DNA from: Bacillota bacterium
GTDB lineage: Bacteria > Bacillota > Clostridia > Lachnospirales > Lachnospiraceae
Assembly: GCA_023390555.1 (NCBI GenBank)
Contig: JAEWCQ010000007.1
Span: 62,001-126,000, forward strand
DNA: 64,000 nt
Reading direction: 5' to 3'
Positions 1 to 7,825 of this stretch are shown here, in pieces. The notes beneath the pieces were generated by a model. That model did not search any database. It had not been told where the DNA came from and was given only the letters and a program-made list of their open reading frames with translations. The position numbers and the translations under genes were made by a program. Numbering within the stretch: position 1 is the first letter of the stretch; each line of letters opens with the position of its first letter.

Positions 1-1
1 C

Positions 2-976
2 AGTACAGCCATCCTGACCGCGATGATATCACATGAGATGAATGTCCCGCATGAGACACAGATCACCTGTGTAACCGCGGCACTTCTTTATGATATCGGT
101 TATCTTTTTGTACCGCCGGAGATTTTGGATAAAGGCCGTCTGACCAATGCAGGAGACCAGAAAATCATCAATGAATGTAAAAAAATCGGCTTTGAGAGAC
201 TCAGTCCGAAAACCGGTAATTTTCTGGAAAACAATGTCTTAAAAATCATTTCACAGACGATCTATGTGACCAGTTCTCCGCTGCAGAACGAGGCAGACAA
301 AATTCCTCTGTTAAACGGTACAAAGATACTGAAGGTTGCGGATGCATTTGACCGGATGACCGCGATGAATATTGATGAAGAACCGGTATCTGAGATGGTT
401 GCCGTCAAGTCCCTGTTCGAACATCCCGAGGCATATGAATCCCGTATAGTAGGCGCGCTCTCTACGAGTATACACATTCTTCCGGCAGGCTGCTGTGTTG
501 ACCTGTCGACCAATGAAAAAGCTCTGGTTCTTATGGACAACTCGGAAAATTTCTTGCAGCCTCTGATTCTGAAGTTCTCGGACAACCAGATTTATGATCT
601 GCGCGATCCGAAAATCTTTCATGAGATTCAGATTCACGATATTATGAAGACCATGGACAACCGTATTGCGATTGACGAGCAGACGCTGAAGCATTTTTAT
701 GCCGATGACAATATCCGCAGAATGGCGGATAATTTCCGCAAGACAAAGAAACTGTATATCGAAAAAGGCCGCTATGGCGATAAGGATAAGATTAGCGCTG
801 CAGATACTTCTGCGATTGTTCCTGCGGATACCCCTGCCGCTATTTCTACGGCTGCTCCCGCGGATATTGCTGCTGCTGTTCCTGTCGATATAGCCGCTGC
901 CCCCTTGGATGTTTCTGCTGCGGTTCCTGCCGATGTCGTTCCTCAGAAACCCGCTAAACGCATCAAGTTAAAATAA
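2..976 (+). CDS. Degenerate HD-GYP-like protein, 5' end outside window
   Basis: The frame is open to the left edge, so the true start lies upstream. The visible part keeps the HD-GYP scaffold: a stretch reading LLYDIGYLFVPPEIL where active enzymes have LLHDIGK-like residues, and KILKVADAFDRMTA, which matches the conserved ADxxDA(L/M)T helix. The metal-binding HD is replaced by YD, and no HHExxDGxGYP motif is present between them, so cyclic-di-GMP hydrolysis looks unlikely from the visible part. A second region (ILPAGCCVDLSTNEKALVLM, then NQIYDL) resembles the domain that follows HD-GYP in many clostridial proteins. The last 60 residues are an Ala/Pro/Asp/Val low-complexity tail built from PADxxAA-like units and end in a basic KRIKLK. 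The role is unknown; a sensory or scaffolding pseudo-enzyme is inferred. Confidence 0.7.
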   Translation, partial: STAILTAMISHEMNVPHETQITCVTAALLYDIGYLFVPPEILDKGRLTNAGDQKIINECKKIGFERLSPKTGNFLENNVLKIISQTIYVTSSPLQNEADKIPLLNGTKILKVADAFDRMTAMNIDEEPVSEMVAVKSLFEHPEAYESRIVGALSTSIHILPAGCCVDLSTNEKALVLMDNSENFLQPLILKFSDNQIYDLRDPKIFHEIQIHDIMKTMDNRIAIDEQTLKHFYADDNIRRMADNFRKTKKLYIEKGRYGDKDKISAADTSAIVPADTPAAISTAAPADIAAAVPVDIAAAPLDVSAAVPADVVPQKPAKRIKLK

Positions 977-997
977 CACCTTCAGAGGAGACCCCCT

Positions 998-1504
998 ATG
1001 TTTTTAGAAGAAAAAACCTCAGCTTTGGAAGAGTCTTTTCACTATCAATATGGTGCCACTGCCGATGCCGCTGTTCCGGACCGCTTTTTGCATGCCTGGA
1101 TGATGTTAAAGGCCTCGGCTTCTATTGGTGTCTCTTTTTTCAACCGGAAAAAACAATACCGTGACTGCCGGTGCTACATGGACGAATTACAGATTTTCCG
1201 GTATGCCGAAGCCCCGGAGGAAGAAAAGGAACGAATCCGCGCGGAATGGCATGCGTTTTTCCGTTATTATCTGGCTATTTGCGTGAACAGCAAAACCTAC
1301 TGCTCTACGCTACTGGCCCTGGTTCCGATCAGCAACCCCGCCGTCGCCCGCAAAATAGCGGAGGAAGTGGTGGTTGTCACAAAAACCTTTCCTTCCAAAC
1401 TTGGACTTGCGGAACCGTTTCTCCCGTTTCACGAGGTGATGGCAGAAACCTACTGTTCTTCCATTGCGGACGGAAAAACCTATTGGGACGGAATCTGCCA
1501 TTGA
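998..1504 (+). CDS. Small conserved protein of unknown function
   Basis: A 168-residue soluble protein with no signal peptide or membrane segment. It starts 21 bases after the HD-GYP-like gene behind an AGAGGAG ribosome site, so the two are probably cotranscribed. Visible landmarks are FFNRKKQYRDCRCYMDEL near residue 50, a run of aromatic residues (AFFRYYLAICVNSKTYCSTL) near 95, and VARKIAEEVVVVTKTFP near 125. It resembles short alpha-helical proteins of Lachnospiraceae carrying a DUF label (possibly DUF6553), but that is recollection and was not checked. A weak GACC/GGTC hairpin followed by T residues lies just past the stop. No function is proposed. Confidence 0.65.
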   Translation: MFLEEKTSALEESFHYQYGATADAAVPDRFLHAWMMLKASASIGVSFFNRKKQYRDCRCYMDELQIFRYAEAPEEEKERIRAEWHAFFRYYLAICVNSKTYCSTLLALVPISNPAVARKIAEEVVVVTKTFPSKLGLAEPFLPFHEVMAETYCSSIADGKTYWDGICH

Positions 1505-1524
1505 CCGGGGTCTGTTTTTATTTT

Positions 1525-2523
1525 CTATTTTCTATTTTGAATCTCATGAATCTCTTTTAACTCTTCTTCGGTAAATTCCGGTGCATGCACAATCTGTATA
1601 TTATCCAGAATCTGTTCCGGTCTGGATGCACCGATTAATACGCTCGTCACTTCATCATCTTTCAATACCCAGCTTAATGCCATCTGTGCCAGCGTCTGAC
1701 CGCGTCTGCCTGCAATTGCGTTCAGGTCCTGAATCTGTCCGATTCGTGTTTCTGTCAGATCTGATTCGTGCAGGAATCTTCCATCCTTACGGATACGGCT
1801 GTTTTCCGGAATTCCGTGCAGATACTTATCTGTCAGCATCCCCTGTGCCAGCGGCGAAAATGCAATAATTCCTTTTCCTTTTTCCGCTGCTGCTTCTTTT
1901 AGGCCGTTTTTCTCTATGGTATCGTCAAACATACTGTAGCGGTTCTGATTAATTACAAACGGACAATGCAGTTCATCCAGGATTGCAGCAGCCTGCTTCA
2001 TCGTAGGTCCGTCATAATTGGAGATCCCAACATAAAGTGCCTTGCCGCTCTTTACGATCTGATCCAGCGCCACCATTGTTTCCTCCAGCGGTGTGTCCGG
2101 GTCCATCCGGTGATGATAAAAGATATCGACATAATCCAGCCCCATGCGCTTTAAGCTCTGATCTAAACTGGCAATCAGATATTTCCTGCTTCCATGGTCT
2201 CCATACGGTCCCGGCCACATATCATATCCGGCTTTGGTACTGATCAGCAATTCATCCCGATATGCATACAGTTCTTCTTTCATAATTTTGCCGAGACTCG
2301 TCTCCGCACTTCCATATTCCGGGCCATAGTTGTTTGCCAGATCAAAGTGTGTGATTCCGGAGTCAAAGGCTGTAAAACACATAGCTTTCATATTCTCATA
2401 ATTATCATAGGTACCGAAATTGTGCCAGAATCCGAGCGAAAGCATTGGAAGTAAAAGCCCGCTCTTCCCGCATCGGTTGTATTTCATTTCATTGTATCTG
2501 CCTTCTGCTGCCTCATATCCCAT
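1525..2523 (-). CDS. yghZ: Aldo/keto reductase, YghZ (L-glyceraldehyde 3-phosphate reductase) type
   Basis: A 332-residue NADPH-dependent aldo/keto reductase that follows E. coli YghZ (AKR14) along its length, including GRYNEMKYNRCGKSGL at the N-terminus, THFDLANNYGP, STKAGYDMWPGPYG, LDQSLKRMGL and TSVLIGASRPEQ. The catalytic tetrad is intact: Asp61, Tyr66, Lys97 and His138. In E. coli the enzyme reduces L-glyceraldehyde 3-phosphate and methylglyoxal; the substrate here is inferred. The start at 2523 has GAAGGAG seven bases upstream and matches the family N-terminus. It is a single-gene unit with its own extended -10 promoter and is convergent with the preceding gene. Confidence 0.92.
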   Translation of the reverse strand: MGYEAAEGRYNEMKYNRCGKSGLLLPMLSLGFWHNFGTYDNYENMKAMCFTAFDSGITHFDLANNYGPEYGSAETSLGKIMKEELYAYRDELLISTKAGYDMWPGPYGDHGSRKYLIASLDQSLKRMGLDYVDIFYHHRMDPDTPLEETMVALDQIVKSGKALYVGISNYDGPTMKQAAAILDELHCPFVINQNRYSMFDDTIEKNGLKEAAAEKGKGIIAFSPLAQGMLTDKYLHGIPENSRIRKDGRFLHESDLTETRIGQIQDLNAIAGRRGQTLAQMALSWVLKDDEVTSVLIGASRPEQILDNIQIVHAPEFTEEELKEIHEIQNRK

Positions 2524-2564
2524 TTCATTTCTCCTTCTGTGCTTGGTCTGTTTTTTATCTTTAT

Positions 2565-2573
2565 ATTATAACA
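2565..2573 (-). promoter_or_regulatory. Extended -10 promoter of the aldo/keto reductase gene
   Basis: TGT-TATAAT on the minus strand is an extended -10 element about 42 bases before the start codon. A TTGACA lies only seven bases upstream of TATAAT, too close to be the -35, so the TG dinucleotide probably substitutes for it. Confidence 0.6.
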
Positions 2574-2739
2574 GACATGTCAAGAACAAAGTATGCCCTT
2601 TACTCACACGCTGCACCCGAATGGATTGCAAGGAAAAAAGAATACCCTATGAAATCAGAAAGAGCTTCTGCTCCATGGAATCATACCCATTTCTGCAAAA
2701 GCTCCGGTTCTGCCCGTAATTTTACTGCATCATTCCAAA

Positions 2740-3375
2740 TTAGTACGTAAATAACTGTACCCAGTACTGCGTTCCTGAACTGTTTTGCAGATTACCTACC
2801 CCTATATACTTGAAATTCTTGTTTAAAATATTTGCTCTGTGTCCCGGGCTGTTCATCCATCCTGTCATAACTTCCTGCGGAGTCTTCTGTCCCCAGGCGA
2901 TGTTTTCACCTGCTCCGTTATAGGTTACACCGCTTGCAGTCAATGCTGTAGTGAAACTTTTTCCATTCGGACGTGTATGCGAAAAGCTGGACTGAATTTC
3001 TTTTGCTCTTACCAGTGCTGCTTTTTCCACGTTTTTATCAATTTTTAATGCGGACAACCCCTGCTTTGCTCTTTCTTTATTCACCAGATCTACGACCTGC
3101 TGTGCATAAGATGAGGTACTGGTGGTGCTTGTACTTGTCGTTGTGCCCGTATTTGTTGTCGTTGTGTTGTTACTTCCAGTAGTTGTAGTTCCTGTAGTCT
3201 TCGTTCCGGTAGTTGTACTGCCGTTAATTGTGGTTGTTGTCTTTCCACCGCTTGTGCAGGAATTAACCACATACGTTTTTACCGTTGTACACTGTGTTGC
3301 TGCGCTTGCACTTACCGGTGCCATATTTACCAGAACCATAAGAGCGATTGCTCCAAATGCTACTGCCTTTTTCAT
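2740..3375 (-). CDS. Secreted CAP (SCP/PR1) domain protein, YkwD-like
   Basis: A 211-residue exported protein. Residues 1-25 form a Sec signal peptide (MKKAVAFGAIALMVLVNM, then ASAA). Residues 45-90 are a Thr/Ser/Gly/Asn linker of TTTGT-like repeats, probably a cell-wall spacer. Residues 90-211 are a CAP domain with the family landmarks VNKERAKQGL, SHTRPNGKSF, GENIAWG, GWMNSPGHRANILN and YWVQLF. Related bacterial proteins (YkwD family) occur at the envelope or spore surface, and their biochemical activity is unsettled. The start has AGGAGG seven bases upstream. Three WalR-like hexamers in the leader suggest cell-wall stress control. Confidence 0.9.
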   Translation of the reverse strand: MKKAVAFGAIALMVLVNMAPVSASAATQCTTVKTYVVNSCTSGGKTTTTINGSTTTGTKTTGTTTTGSNNTTTTNTGTTTSTSTTSTSSYAQQVVDLVNKERAKQGLSALKIDKNVEKAALVRAKEIQSSFSHTRPNGKSFTTALTASGVTYNGAGENIAWGQKTPQEVMTGWMNSPGHRANILNKNFKYIGVGNLQNSSGTQYWVQLFTY

Positions 3376-3395
3376 CCATCTACCTCCTATTAAAT

Positions 3396-3423
3396 ATTAC
3401 ATTTTTGTTACAACTTTGTTACA
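3396..3423 (-). promoter_or_regulatory. Three tandem WalR-like hexamers
   Basis: On the minus strand the sequence reads TGTAAC-N5-TGTAAC-N5-TGTAAT, at 3423-3418, 3412-3407 and 3401-3396. Two such hexamers separated by five bases is the published WalR (YycF) box. The third copy extends the array at exact 11-bp spacing, so all face one side of the helix. The site lies between the likely transcription start and the ribosome site. Confidence 0.6.
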
Positions 3424-3428
3424 AACAA

Positions 3429-3437
3429 ATAATATCA
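3429..3437 (-). promoter_or_regulatory. Probable extended -10 of the CAP-domain gene
   Basis: TGA-TATTAT on the minus strand, directly upstream of the hexamer array. It predicts transcription starting near 3422, which would put the array at about +1 to +27, a position that fits repression better than activation. Confidence 0.45.
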
Positions 3438-3481
3438 TGTTTTTCTAAAATAGGATAGCGGTAATGTCTGGAAAAACTGCT

Positions 3482-3685
3482 TTAGATCATGCCTGATATA
3501 CCAATCAGAATAAACAGTAAAATCAGAGCACAGCATCCGCCGATGAACAGATCTACCTGTTTCACGGAAATATGCATTTTATCATAGATAGATTCTTTGG
3601 CTGCGACAATGCCATTCCTCGGCACATAGGTTCTTTCCTTCACAGCTTCTTCCTGCATTTCCTGTACTGCTGCTTCCTTTTCCAT
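3482..3685 (-). CDS. Small single-pass membrane protein
   Basis: A 67-residue protein, too short for confident family assignment. Residues 1-45 are polar and acidic to mixed (EKEAAVQEMQEEAVKERTYV), and residues 46-67 form one hydrophobic segment (LFIGGCCALILLFILIGISG). AGGAGG stands seven bases before the ATG, which is the main support that the gene is real. It lies alone between the mgl terminator and the CAP-domain gene. The predicted topology is a C-terminal tail anchor with the charged part inside, which is inference from hydropathy only. The function is unknown. Confidence 0.7.
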   Translation of the reverse strand: MEKEAAVQEMQEEAVKERTYVPRNGIVAAKESIYDKMHISVKQVDLFIGGCCALILLFILIGISGMI

Positions 3686-3724
3686 AAGTTTTCCTCCTGT
3701 CTTCCGGCATGATCCATGCTATGT

Positions 3725-3762
3725 GCAAAAGGCCGCCCACCTGACTGACGGCAGCCTTTTGC
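3725..3762 (-). terminator. Intrinsic terminator of the mgl operon
   Basis: A 13-bp stem (GCAAAAGGCTGCC pairing with GGCGGCCTTTTGC, one wobble) around a 12-base loop, 33 bases past the mglC stop. Confidence 0.8.
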
Positions 3763-3794
3763 TGATTATATGGGAGTAATCGTAGAAAATCACT

Positions 3795-4865
3795 TTATTT
3801 ACGAACAAGGTATTTCCTCATATCGATTGCACAGGCAACCAGAATGATAAGACCTTTGATAATATACTGCAGGTTTGCATTGATGGATAAGAAATTCAAT
3901 GCCACAAAGATGATACGAAGCAGGAATACACCGAGTACCACACCTCCGATTTTACCGGTGCCGCCTACGAAGGATACCCCTCCGATGACACAGGCTGCAA
4001 TTGCATCACTTTCATAGTTCAGACCTGTATTCGCCGTATTGGAACCAATACGTGCCGCTTCGATGAAACCGGTGGCACCATACATGGCACCTGCCAATGT
4101 ATGCACCAGAATTGTTGTTTTCTGAACATTGACACCGGAAACATTTGCAGCTTCCGGATTGGAACCTACCGCAAACATATTTTTTCCGAATGTTGTTTTG
4201 TTCCAGATAAACCACATAATCGCTACTACAATCAGTCCATACCATACATAGTTTGGAATCGGAACTCCTTTAATCGAAAGGAAACTTCCTGTTACGAAAC
4301 TTTTATAGGAATTGTCGAGTCCGGAAAGCGGCTGTCCGTTATTTCCATTTAACATAACAAAGATTAACAATGTGCCGTATACAATCAGCTGTGTTGCCAG
4401 CGTTACGATAAACGGATGCAGCTGGAACTTCGCTACGAAGAAACCGTTGACCCATCCGACAATGGCACCAATGATCAGAACCATCAGAATGACGACCGGA
4501 ATCGGCATAACCGGCAGATTCGGAAACATCTTGGTTGCGTAGGTAACTGCCTGCAGCATTGCTGCGGAGACACAGGCGGTCAGTCCGACAACACGACCTG
4601 CGGAAAGATCGGTTCCTGTTAATACGATAGTTCCCGCAATACCACAGGCAATTGGCAGGTTTGCTGCCGATAAACTGATGATATTGACCACGGATGATAC
4701 CGATAAAAACTTATGGTTTTGTGAAAACGTGTAGAAGATTGCAATAATCAATAAGATATAGAGCGAATTATTGATCAACGATTCCTTCCAGTATGTCTGT
4801 TTGTCTTTTTTATCCAACGCTTTGAAATCTGAATAACGCTGTTTTGCATTCGCAATCGCCTTCAT
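3795..4865 (-). CDS. mglC: Galactose/methyl-galactoside ABC transporter permease MglC
   Basis: A 356-residue inner-membrane permease of the ribose/galactose (CUT2) family with about ten hydrophobic segments. Family motifs are visible: LSAANLPIACGIAGTIVLTGTD in the first half, GWVNGFFVAKFQLHPFIVTL, TTFGKNMFAVGSNPEAANVSG and the C-terminal DAIAACVIGGVSFVGGTG loop that contacts the ATPase. It would form the membrane channel for sugar delivered by MglB and energised by MglA. The start has AGGAGG nine bases upstream, 14 bases after the mglA stop. It is the last gene of the operon, followed by a terminator. Confidence 0.93.
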   Translation of the reverse strand: MKAIANAKQRYSDFKALDKKDKQTYWKESLINNSLYILLIIAIFYTFSQNHKFLSVSSVVNIISLSAANLPIACGIAGTIVLTGTDLSAGRVVGLTACVSAAMLQAVTYATKMFPNLPVMPIPVVILMVLIIGAIVGWVNGFFVAKFQLHPFIVTLATQLIVYGTLLIFVMLNGNNGQPLSGLDNSYKSFVTGSFLSIKGVPIPNYVWYGLIVVAIMWFIWNKTTFGKNMFAVGSNPEAANVSGVNVQKTTILVHTLAGAMYGATGFIEAARIGSNTANTGLNYESDAIAACVIGGVSFVGGTGKIGGVVLGVFLLRIIFVALNFLSINANLQYIIKGLIILVACAIDMRKYLVRK

Positions 4866-4879
4866 AAAGCGTAACCTCC

Positions 4880-6379
4880 TTATACATATTTTGCGGCAAG
4901 TGTCATGATCTCTTCCTGTGTGGCAGTTTTCGCATCCACTTCTCCTGCCAGCCTTCCGCCGGACATTACAAGAATTCTGTCACATACGCCTAAGAGTTCC
5001 GGCATCTCCGAGGACACCATCAGAACTACCTTGCCTTTATTCGCCAAATCAATAATCAACTGATAAATCTCGTACTTTGCACCGACATCAATTCCTCTTG
5101 TCGGTTCGTCCAGCATCAGCACTTCCGGTTCCGTCAAAAGCCATCTTCCAAGGATTACCTTCTGCTGATTACCACCTGATAATGATCTTATTTTCGTCTC
5201 CTGGGTCGGAGTCTTAATTTTCATGGCCTTTATGGACCAGTCCGTGTCTGCCGACATTGATTTAGAACTTAAATACAGCCCCTTTCTCCTGTGCCGTCCC
5301 AAACTTGATATCACGGTATTTTCCCGAATACTCAAAATGCCGAAAATACCTGTTGCCCTTCGTTCTTCCGTCAGAAGACCAAAGCCATTTTTGATAGACT
5401 CTCTTGCATTGCGGTTTGTTACTGTTTTTCCATCCAGTTTGATTGTCCCGCTCTTCCTTGATGCAATTCCAAATATACTCTCAAGCACCTCTGTACGTCC
5501 TGAGCCGTCCAGTCCTGCAAATCCTATGATTTCTCCCTTTCGTGCCTGAAAAGACACTTCTTTCAACAGGGAATACATTCCTGTCACATCTTCCACTTCC
5601 AGTGCGACTTCTCCAGGTTTATTTGTCTTTTCCGGGAACCGGCTTCCAAGTTCACGTCCGACCATCAGCTTAATAATCTGTTCCATGGTCAGTTCATGTG
5701 CCGGTTTTGTAGCAATCCACGTACCATCACGCATGATGGTTACTTCATCTGAGATTCGAAGAATCTCTTCCATCTTATGTGAAATGTAGATAATGCCGCA
5801 TCCTCTGTCACGCAGCATGTTGATGATTCTGAATAAATGCTCTACTTCCTGCTCGGTCAGAGATGAAGTTGGCTCGTCAAAAACAATGATCTTTGAATGA
5901 AACGATACTGCCTTTGCAATTTCTACCATCTGTCTTTCTGAAACAGGCATTGTACTCATAATTCTTTTCGGATCAACCACGATTCCGAGATCCTCAAAAA
6001 CATTTTTTGTATCCTGATACATCTTTTTCTCATTTACCATGACACCCGCACTCATCGGGTATCTTCCCAGCCAGATATTATCCATGACACTTCTCTTTAA
6101 CGCCTGATTCAGTTCCTGATGCACCATAGCAACACCGTTTTCCAGTGCCTCCTTGGAACTCTTAAAATCCACTTCTTTTCCTTCCAGGTAGATATGGCCG
6201 CCATCCTTTCCATACATACCGAAAAGACATTTCATCAAAGTCGATTTACCGGCGCCGTTCTCACCCATCAGTGCATGAACAGTACCCTTCTTTATCGTCA
6301 GCGAAACATGATTCAACGCTTTTACGCCAGGAAATTCTTTGCAGATGTCAGTCATTTGTAATAAAACATCCTGCTCCAT
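4880..6379 (-). CDS. mglA: Galactose/methyl-galactoside ABC transporter ATPase MglA
   Basis: A 499-residue tandem ABC ATPase of the sugar-import (CUT2) type. The first half has an intact Walker A (GENGAGKST, near residue 40) and Walker B (IIVFDEPTSSL). The second half has the usual altered P-loop (GLDGSGRTEVL) but a good signature (LSGGNQQKVILGR) and Walker B (VLMLDEPTRGID). The start at 6379 is chosen because AGGAGG stands ten bases upstream; an in-frame ATG 72 bases earlier lies next to an intergenic hairpin and has no ribosome site. It couples ATP hydrolysis to sugar import through MglC. Confidence 0.93.
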   Translation of the reverse strand: MEQDVLLQMTDICKEFPGVKALNHVSLTIKKGTVHALMGENGAGKSTLMKCLFGMYGKDGGHIYLEGKEVDFKSSKEALENGVAMVHQELNQALKRSVMDNIWLGRYPMSAGVMVNEKKMYQDTKNVFEDLGIVVDPKRIMSTMPVSERQMVEIAKAVSFHSKIIVFDEPTSSLTEQEVEHLFRIINMLRDRGCGIIYISHKMEEILRISDEVTIMRDGTWIATKPAHELTMEQIIKLMVGRELGSRFPEKTNKPGEVALEVEDVTGMYSLLKEVSFQARKGEIIGFAGLDGSGRTEVLESIFGIASRKSGTIKLDGKTVTNRNARESIKNGFGLLTEERRATGIFGILSIRENTVISSLGRHRRKGLYLSSKSMSADTDWSIKAMKIKTPTQETKIRSLSGGNQQKVILGRWLLTEPEVLMLDEPTRGIDVGAKYEIYQLIIDLANKGKVVLMVSSEMPELLGVCDRILVMSGGRLAGEVDAKTATQEEIMTLAAKYV

Positions 6380-6406
6380 ACTTTCATTTCCTCCTAGTTT
6401 TTTGCA

Positions 6407-6438
6407 GAAAACAGCCTGTGAAAACACAGACTGTTTTC
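6407..6438 (-). promoter_or_regulatory. Hairpin between mglB and mglA
   Basis: GAAAACAGTCTGTG-TTTT-CACAGGCTGTTTTC on the minus strand is a 14-bp stem with one wobble. There is no long U tract after it. It probably protects the mglB message or partly terminates, giving more binding protein than ATPase and permease. Confidence 0.65.
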
Positions 6439-6477
6439 CACTGTTATTCATTGTGCTGTTATCGGACAGGCTGCTCT

Positions 6478-7653
6478 TTATTTATCGCCCGTGTAGATAC
6501 CATATGGGATATAAATCTTGTTGGTAATCTCATCGTCTACGTTGTAGCTGTCTGTTCCTTCCATTAAGGATTTTCCGTCACTTGCATTCGTCGTCAGGGT
6601 AGCGATACATTTTGCCATACCTTCTGCATCCTGCTTAATGGTTCCTGTCATCTTGCCGTCTGAAATATACTGTTTTGCAGCATCGGTTGCATCAACACCA
6701 AAAATCGGGATTGTTGTACTGTCCTTGCCGGTTCCCAAATTGTAGCCGGCATCATTCAATGCTGAAATAACACCCTCTGCCATACCGTCATTGTTGCAGA
6801 TAACAAGTTCTATCATATTGTCATTGGATTCATTATACTGTGCGAGATTCGTAACCATATAGTTGTTTGCAGCCGTTGCACTCCAGTTACCATCGAGGTC
6901 AACCTGATAGCAGTCGATGTTAGAACTGTCAAAGTAAACCAGATCCGGAAGATTGTTCTTTTCCAGAATGGCATTTGCATCTTCGACCGCATACTGCGTA
7001 CGATAAATTGCCTCTACATTGCCTTCCTGCCCTTTGAACATTGCATAGCTGATTTTTCCGTCACCGTTTAAGTCAATCTGATCGAAGTTGTCAACGATGT
7101 AATTACCGATCATTTCACCCTGCATATGACCTGCCTCCGGAGCATCCGTACCTACAAAAGCACATTTATCATAGCTTGCAAGCACATCTGCGTCCTGTCC
7201 GTCCGGAGCGAGTGCACGGTTAAAGAAAATAATCGGGATTCCGGCAGCCTTTGCCTTGTCAATAATCTGCTGTGAAGCATCAACGGAACCTGAGGTTACG
7301 ATATTAACGATTAATAGATTTGTACCCTGGCTGATTGCTGTATCAATCTGCTCATTCTGGGTCGTCTGATTCGAATTGCCGTCATAATCCATATAAGTAA
7401 CTCCCATATCATCTAATGAGGAGTCTAAGGATGTACGGACGCTTGAGATGTATACATCACTGTAGCTGTAATAGAATACGCCTACATTCAGATCTCCTGA
7501 TGCGGCTGTTGTACTCCCCCCGGAAGTACTTTCAGTGGATGCCTTTTCGGAATCTGCAGTCGTATTTTTCGTGCTGTTGCTTCCGCAGGCTGTCATTGCT
7601 GCCACCATTGCAACAACAAGACCCATTGATAACAATTTCTTTAGATTTTTCAT
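6478..7653 (-). CDS. mglB: Galactose/glucose-binding lipoprotein MglB
   Basis: A 391-residue substrate-binding lipoprotein. The signal peptide ends in the lipobox MTAC (Cys23), followed by a Ser/Thr-rich spacer to about residue 54. The binding domain has the type I periplasmic fold with MglB landmarks: NVGVFYYSYSDVYISSVR, IIFFNRALAPDG, an EF-hand-like calcium loop DLNGDGKISYAMFKGQEG as in E. coli MglB, ELVICNNDGMAEG and IPIFGVDATDAAKQYI. It delivers galactose or a related sugar to MglAC at the outer face of the membrane. It has no good ribosome site immediately before the ATG; a purine-rich GAGGGGGA lies further up, in the loop of a hairpin. Confidence 0.92.
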   Translation of the reverse strand: MKNLKKLLSMGLVVAMVAAMTACGSNSTKNTTADSEKASTESTSGGSTTAASGDLNVGVFYYSYSDVYISSVRTSLDSSLDDMGVTYMDYDGNSNQTTQNEQIDTAISQGTNLLIVNIVTSGSVDASQQIIDKAKAAGIPIIFFNRALAPDGQDADVLASYDKCAFVGTDAPEAGHMQGEMIGNYIVDNFDQIDLNGDGKISYAMFKGQEGNVEAIYRTQYAVEDANAILEKNNLPDLVYFDSSNIDCYQVDLDGNWSATAANNYMVTNLAQYNESNDNMIELVICNNDGMAEGVISALNDAGYNLGTGKDSTTIPIFGVDATDAAKQYISDGKMTGTIKQDAEGMAKCIATLTTNASDGKSLMEGTDSYNVDDEITNKIYIPYGIYTGDK

Positions 7654-7663
7654 ATTCTGTGTT

Positions 7664-7689
7664 GTAAGAAATCCCCCTCGGATTCTTAC
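7664..7689 (-). promoter_or_regulatory. Leader hairpin just upstream of mglB
   Basis: On the minus strand GTAAGAATCC-gaggg-GGATTTCTTAC forms a ten-bp stem with one bulge. The only Shine-Dalgarno-like sequence near the mglB start lies in and beside the loop, and the hairpin ends ten bases before the ATG. Confidence 0.5.
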
Positions 7690-7825
7690 CTCTCCTTTCC
7701 TCTTTCCGGATTTTTTCTCCGGTTGATGATTCTATCTTAGAGGAAAGGATGCATAATTGAAATTGAATATTCTCTACAAAAGTTATAATATTTTTAACAC
7801 ATTTCAATTTTTATATTTTGAATTT

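Noticed and set aside
2572..2590. TTGACA next to TATAAT upstream of the aldo/keto reductase
   Set aside because: The spacing of seven bases is too short for a -35/-10 pair; only the extended -10 was kept.
3099..3270. Short tandem DNA repeats that could suggest an array
   Set aside because: They are the codon-level repeats of a Thr/Gly linker within a gene, with no regular spacers, so not a CRISPR.
3122..3448. Val/Leu-rich plus-strand frame resembling a membrane protein
   Set aside because: It is the complement of the Thr-rich linker codons of the CAP-domain gene.
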